From: Salinarimonas chemoclinalis
GTDB lineage: Bacteria; Pseudomonadota; Alphaproteobacteria; Rhizobiales; Beijerinckiaceae
NCBI RefSeq assembly: GCF_041514305.1
Contig: NZ_JBGMWH010000003.1
Coordinates: 62,001-126,000, forward strand
DNA length: 64,000 nt
Direction of reading: 5' to 3'
In this document: positions 60,181 through 64,000 of the stretch, piece after piece
Layout of the letters: each line of letters opens with the position of its first letter
Numbering within the stretch: position 1 is the stretch's first letter
Made by a program: the position numbers and the translations under genes
The notes under the pieces: model-generated
Told to the model about the DNA's origin: nothing
The model's input: only the letters and a program-made list of their open reading frames with translations
Database searches by the model: none

Positions 60181-61790
60181 CCGCGCTCGCCCACCGCGTC
60201 GTCCTCGCCTGGGGCTGGCGGCGCGCGCTGATCGCGCTCCTCGCGGGCGCGACGGGCGCGCTGGCGATGCCGCCCTTCGGCGTCTTCGCGGCCCTCGTCG
60301 TGGCGCTGGTCCCGGCCATGTGGCTGCTCGACGGGCTCGGCACCCGTTCGGACGCGCGCACGCTCGCGAGCGCGGCCTGGATCGGCTGGCTGTTCGGCTT
60401 CGGCTACCATCTCGCCGGGCTCTGGTGGCTCGGGGCCGCCTTCCTGATCGAGGCCGAGCGTTTCGCCTGGGCGATGCCGCTCGGCGTCGTCGCGCTCCCG
60501 GCGGTACTGGCGCTCTTCTCCGCGCTCGGCTTCGCCCTGGCGCGGCTGCTCTGGTCGCGGGGCGCGGGGCGCATCCTGGCGCTCGCCGCCGGGCTCGCGG
60601 CGGCGGAATGGCTGCGCGGGCACCTGTTCACCGGCTTTCCCTGGAACCCGCTCGGCATGGCGCTCGGCCAGGACGTCCGCACCATGCAGGCGGCGGCGGC
60701 TCTGGGGCTGTGGGGGCTCGGCCTCCTCGCCGTGGCGATCGCCGCGGCGCCGGCGACGATCGCGACCGGGCGCACGCCCACCGCGCGCATCCTCCCGAGC
60801 GCGCTCGCCGCCGGCGCCTTCGCGGCGCTCTTCGCCGCCGGCCTGTGGCGGGTGCCCGCCGCGCCGACCCCGGAGATCCCCGGCGTCGCCCTGCGCGTGG
60901 TGCAGCCCAACCTGCCGCAGACGGCCAAGGTCGATCCGGCGCAGCGCGAGGCGGTGATGCGCGCCCACATCGGACTGTCCGACCGCGCCGCCTCCCCGGA
61001 GCGCGCCGGCATCCGCGACGTCACGCACGTGGTGTGGCCCGAATCCGCGTTCCCCTTCCTGCTCCACCGCGAGCCCCGCGCGCTGGCGCAGATCGCCGCC
61101 CTGCTGCCGCCGGGCACCGTGCTGATCACCGGCGCCGCGCGGCTCGACGAGGGCTGGCTCCCCGGCGAGGAGGGGGTGTTCTACAACTCGATACAGGTGC
61201 TCGGCGACGACGGCACGATCCTCGACACCTACGACAAGGTCCACCTCGTTCCCTTTGGTGAGTATCTGCCGGATGCGTTCGCGTGGGCGCTGGAAGCTGT
61301 CGGATTGCGCACCTTCGTCGACGTTCCCGGAGGCTTCGCCGCCGGCGCGGAGCGGCGTTCCCTCGTCGTGCCGGGTCTACCCGAAATTGCGCCCCTGATC
61401 TGCTACGAAGCCGTGTTTCCCGGCGCCGTCACAGCTGCCGGTACGCGTCCCGGTATGCTCCTCAATGTGACCAACGACGCCTGGTTCGGCGACACGCCCG
61501 GTCCGCGCCAGCACTTCGCGCAGGCCCGCCTACGGGCCGTCGAGGAGGGGCTTCCGCTCGTGCGCTCCGCCAACACCGGCATCTCGGCGGTGGTCGATCC
61601 CTACGGACGCGTGGTGGGGCGGCTGCCGCTCGGGGTGGCGGGCACTATCGACGCGGGGCTGCCGCGCGCGCTCGAGCCCACCCTGTACGCGCGTTTCGGA
61701 GATGGCGTTTTTGCAATCTTGCTTCTAACCTGCGCGGCGGCGGCGCTGTTCCGGCGCGCACGCGACCCGCGGGTCGGCGCCGCCCGTTAG
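60177..61790 (+). CDS. lnt: Apolipoprotein N-acyltransferase
   Basis: This 537-aa inner-membrane enzyme has about six helices in the first 250 residues and a nitrilase-like periplasmic domain. The catalytic triad is visible as Glu in VVWPESAFPF, Lys in YDKVHLVPFGEYLP and Cys in PLICYEAVFPG. It adds the third acyl chain to lipoproteins. It overlaps the CorC gene by 4 bp. Confidence 0.95.
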   Translation: MTALAHRVVLAWGWRRALIALLAGATGALAMPPFGVFAALVVALVPAMWLLDGLGTRSDARTLASAAWIGWLFGFGYHLAGLWWLGAAFLIEAERFAWAMPLGVVALPAVLALFSALGFALARLLWSRGAGRILALAAGLAAAEWLRGHLFTGFPWNPLGMALGQDVRTMQAAAALGLWGLGLLAVAIAAAPATIATGRTPTARILPSALAAGAFAALFAAGLWRVPAAPTPEIPGVALRVVQPNLPQTAKVDPAQREAVMRAHIGLSDRAASPERAGIRDVTHVVWPESAFPFLLHREPRALAQIAALLPPGTVLITGAARLDEGWLPGEEGVFYNSIQVLGDDGTILDTYDKVHLVPFGEYLPDAFAWALEAVGLRTFVDVPGGFAAGAERRSLVVPGLPEIAPLICYEAVFPGAVTAAGTRPGMLLNVTNDAWFGDTPGPRQHFAQARLRAVEEGLPLVRSANTGISAVVDPYGRVVGRLPLGVAGTIDAGLPRALEPTLYARFGDGVFAILLLTCAAAALFRRARDPRVGAAR

Positions 61791-61857
61791 GTTCGCCGAG
61801 GCCCCCGAGACGGGGGTGGCCCTCTCGAAGGGTGACGGTCCCGCCAGGAGCGATGCG

Positions 61858-62301
61858 TTGAAGAAGTCTCCCAACCCGATCGACAAGCACGTCGGAAGCC
61901 GCGTGCGCATGCGCCGGATGATGGTCGGCATGAGCCAGGAGAAGCTGGGCGAGGCCCTCGGGCTCACGTTCCAGCAGGTGCAGAAGTACGAGAAGGGCAC
62001 GAACCGGATCGGTGCGAGCCGCCTGCACCAGATCGCCTCGATCCTCGGCGTCCAGGTCGAGTTCTTCTACGAGGGCGCGCCGCAGCTCGAAGGATCGCCT
62101 CCGGCCGTCGGCGACGGGCTCTCCGAGCCGCCGACGCCGGCCTACGTCTCGGACTTCCTCTCGACCTCCGACGGGCTGCATCTCATGCGCGCCTTCGTCA
62201 GGGTGCGGGACCCGAAGGTGCGCAAGCGCATCGTCGAGCTCGTCGAGGCGGTGGCCGGCGACGACGAGACGCCGACGGAGGCGAGCGGCGCCGTTCGGTA
62301 G
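61858..62301 (+). CDS. XRE-family helix-turn-helix regulator
   Basis: This 147-aa regulator begins (M)KKSPNPIDKHVGSRVRMRRMM, the usual start in Rhizobiales at this locus. A TTG at 61858 with AGGAG upstream gives this start; a GTG at 61816 gives 14 more residues. The HTH is at about 15-70 (MSQEKLGEALGLTFQQVQKYEKGTNRI). The C-terminal half has helices for dimerisation. It is conserved between lnt and metK; its target is unproven. Confidence 0.9.
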   Translation: MKKSPNPIDKHVGSRVRMRRMMVGMSQEKLGEALGLTFQQVQKYEKGTNRIGASRLHQIASILGVQVEFFYEGAPQLEGSPPAVGDGLSEPPTPAYVSDFLSTSDGLHLMRAFVRVRDPKVRKRIVELVEAVAGDDETPTEASGAVR

Positions 62302-62325
62302 ACCGGACGCGTTCGCTCTGACGGG

Positions 62326-62354
62326 TTGACCCCACCGCCGGTTGGTGGCATCTA
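62326..62354 (+). promoter_or_regulatory. Candidate sigma-70 promoter of metK
   Basis: TTGACC, a 17-bp spacer and CATCTA lie in the 125-bp gap between the XRE gene and metK, giving a leader of about 65 nt. Confidence 0.5.
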
Positions 62355-62376
62355 GAGATCAGTTCATCCGTTTTAT

Positions 62377-62401
62377 CGGACGGCGCGGCGCGTGCCGTCC
62401 G
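62377..62401 (+). promoter_or_regulatory. Hairpin in the metK leader
   Basis: CGGACGGC and GCCGTCCG form a perfect 8-bp stem with a 9-base loop just upstream of the ribosome-binding site (GAAAGGA) and the GTG start. It does not match the SAM-II or SAM/SAH riboswitch sequences as I know them. It may be a simple attenuator or stabiliser. Confidence 0.45.
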
Positions 62402-62426
62402 GACAGGAACGAAAGGATCTCTCGCC

Positions 62427-63581
<1,155 letters not shown>

Positions 63582-63610
63582 GAGGGCGCGGCTTTTCCAA
63601 ATCGACATGA

Positions 63611-63645
63611 GACGGGCGGCGATCCGCGGGGGATCGCCGCCCGTC
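63611..63645. terminator. Bidirectional terminator hairpin after metK
   Basis: GACGGGCGGCGATCC, loop GCGGG, and GGATCGCCGCCCGTC form a perfect 15-bp stem between the convergent metK and RES genes. There is no U-tract, but the stem is strong. Confidence 0.7.
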
Positions 63646-63689
63646 GTCGCTCGCGTCGAGCGCACGACGGCCGCGGGCGCACGCCCGGC

Positions 63690-64000
63690 TCAGGCGAGAC
63701 GACCCTCGTCGTCGACGAGCGTGAGGCGCCGCGGGAGGTCCGCCCCCCAAGACCAGAGGACCATGGCCGTATCGGCTGCGCCCGCGCCCCGGGCGAAGCT
63801 GCGGACCTTCATGCCCGCGAAGCCATCCGAGATCAGGCGTTCGGCGAGCTTCTGGGACGGCGATTTCCCCTCCTGGCGCATCCGAACCCGCCAATCGTCC
63901 GCGGCGATCGCCTCGGACGTGATGCCGTAGCGGGCGAGAGCAGCCTCGTCCCCGGCGTCGAAGATCGGCGTGATGTCGGCCTGGTAGGCGACGACCGTCG
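63690..64000 (-). CDS. RES-domain protein, C-terminal part (toxin-like)
   Basis: The frame runs from beyond the window edge to TGA 63690-63692, so about 103 C-terminal residues are visible. YQADITPIFDAG, KSPSQKLAERLISDGFAGMKVRSFARGAGAADTAMVLWSWG match the RES domain, whose members deplete NAD+ and are paired with Xre/MbcA/ParS-like antitoxins. On the minus strand the antitoxin gene would lie beyond 64000. The last residues LTLVDDEGRLA are a normal RES C-terminus. Confidence 0.82.
   Translation of the reverse strand, partial: TVVAYQADITPIFDAGDEAALARYGITSEAIAADDWRVRMRQEGKSPSQKLAERLISDGFAGMKVRSFARGAGAADTAMVLWSWGADLPRRLTLVDDEGRLA

Noticed and set aside
62302..62426. SAM riboswitch before metK
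   Set aside because: The leader has a hairpin, but the conserved SAM-II and SAM/SAH sequence elements as I know them are not visible.

Overview
The window is a strongly GC-rich (by eye about 70%) bacterial chromosome segment. Gene order and families point to an alphaproteobacterium of the Rhizobiales/Hyphomicrobiales. The clearest markers are the lysC-ptsP-prfA-prmC-DUF4167 block, the tsaB-rimI-plsC ... miaB-phoH-ybeY-corC-lnt-XRE-metK block, an IalB-family protein, DUF2336 and DgcN. No rRNA, tRNA, prophage, transposase or CRISPR array was found. The genus cannot be fixed from the sequence alone.

Layout. 1-7.1 kb: the end of a long-chain acyl-CoA synthetase gene, then a complete branched-chain-amino-acid-type ABC importer (two ATPases, two permeases, one binding protein). 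7.1-10.3 kb, minus strand: a DUF421 membrane protein, a YkvA-like protein, and an imelysin plus DUF1513 pair of the iron-uptake type. 10.4-15.9 kb: a glutamate/aspartate-type ABC importer downstream of a CuyA/D-cysteine desulfhydrase-like PLP enzyme, with a divergent LysR regulator and a perfect palindromic LysR-type box between them. 16-18.5 kb: an Lhr-like DEXH helicase. 18.5-26.2 kb, minus strand: a secreted protein, DUF4167, prmC, prfA, ptsP and lysC. 26.4-34.1 kb: small secreted proteins, an outer-membrane-like protein, a LysR regulator, a quinone oxidoreductase, an ECF sigma factor, an IalB protein and a CYTH-CHAD protein. 34.2-42 kb: recX, a glycosyltransferase, two universal stress proteins, dgcN, an EAL phosphodiesterase, a TauE/SafE exporter and gph. 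42.4-46.5 kb: a zinc module (His-rich membrane micropeptide, znuC, znuB, znuA, COG0523 GTPase) with two Zur-like sites. 46.6-64 kb: nfu, a hicAB toxin-antitoxin pair, a nitroreductase, the tsaB-rimI-plsC block, DUF2336, comF, mutT, two unknown genes, a CoA-ester lyase, the miaB-to-metK block, and a RES-domain toxin cut by the window edge.

Three near-identical copies of an intergenic element of about 190-200 bp, with 22-bp inverted termini, sit at 1431, 12617 and 42052. Shorter elements of similar design lie at 3544 and 44215. Several of these lie inside ABC-transporter operons, at gene boundaries where differential expression would be useful.

The two most system-like loci are the cysteate/cysteine-type import-and-desulfuration module (10.4-15.9 kb) and the zinc module with its unrecognised His-rich micropeptide (42.4-46.5 kb).
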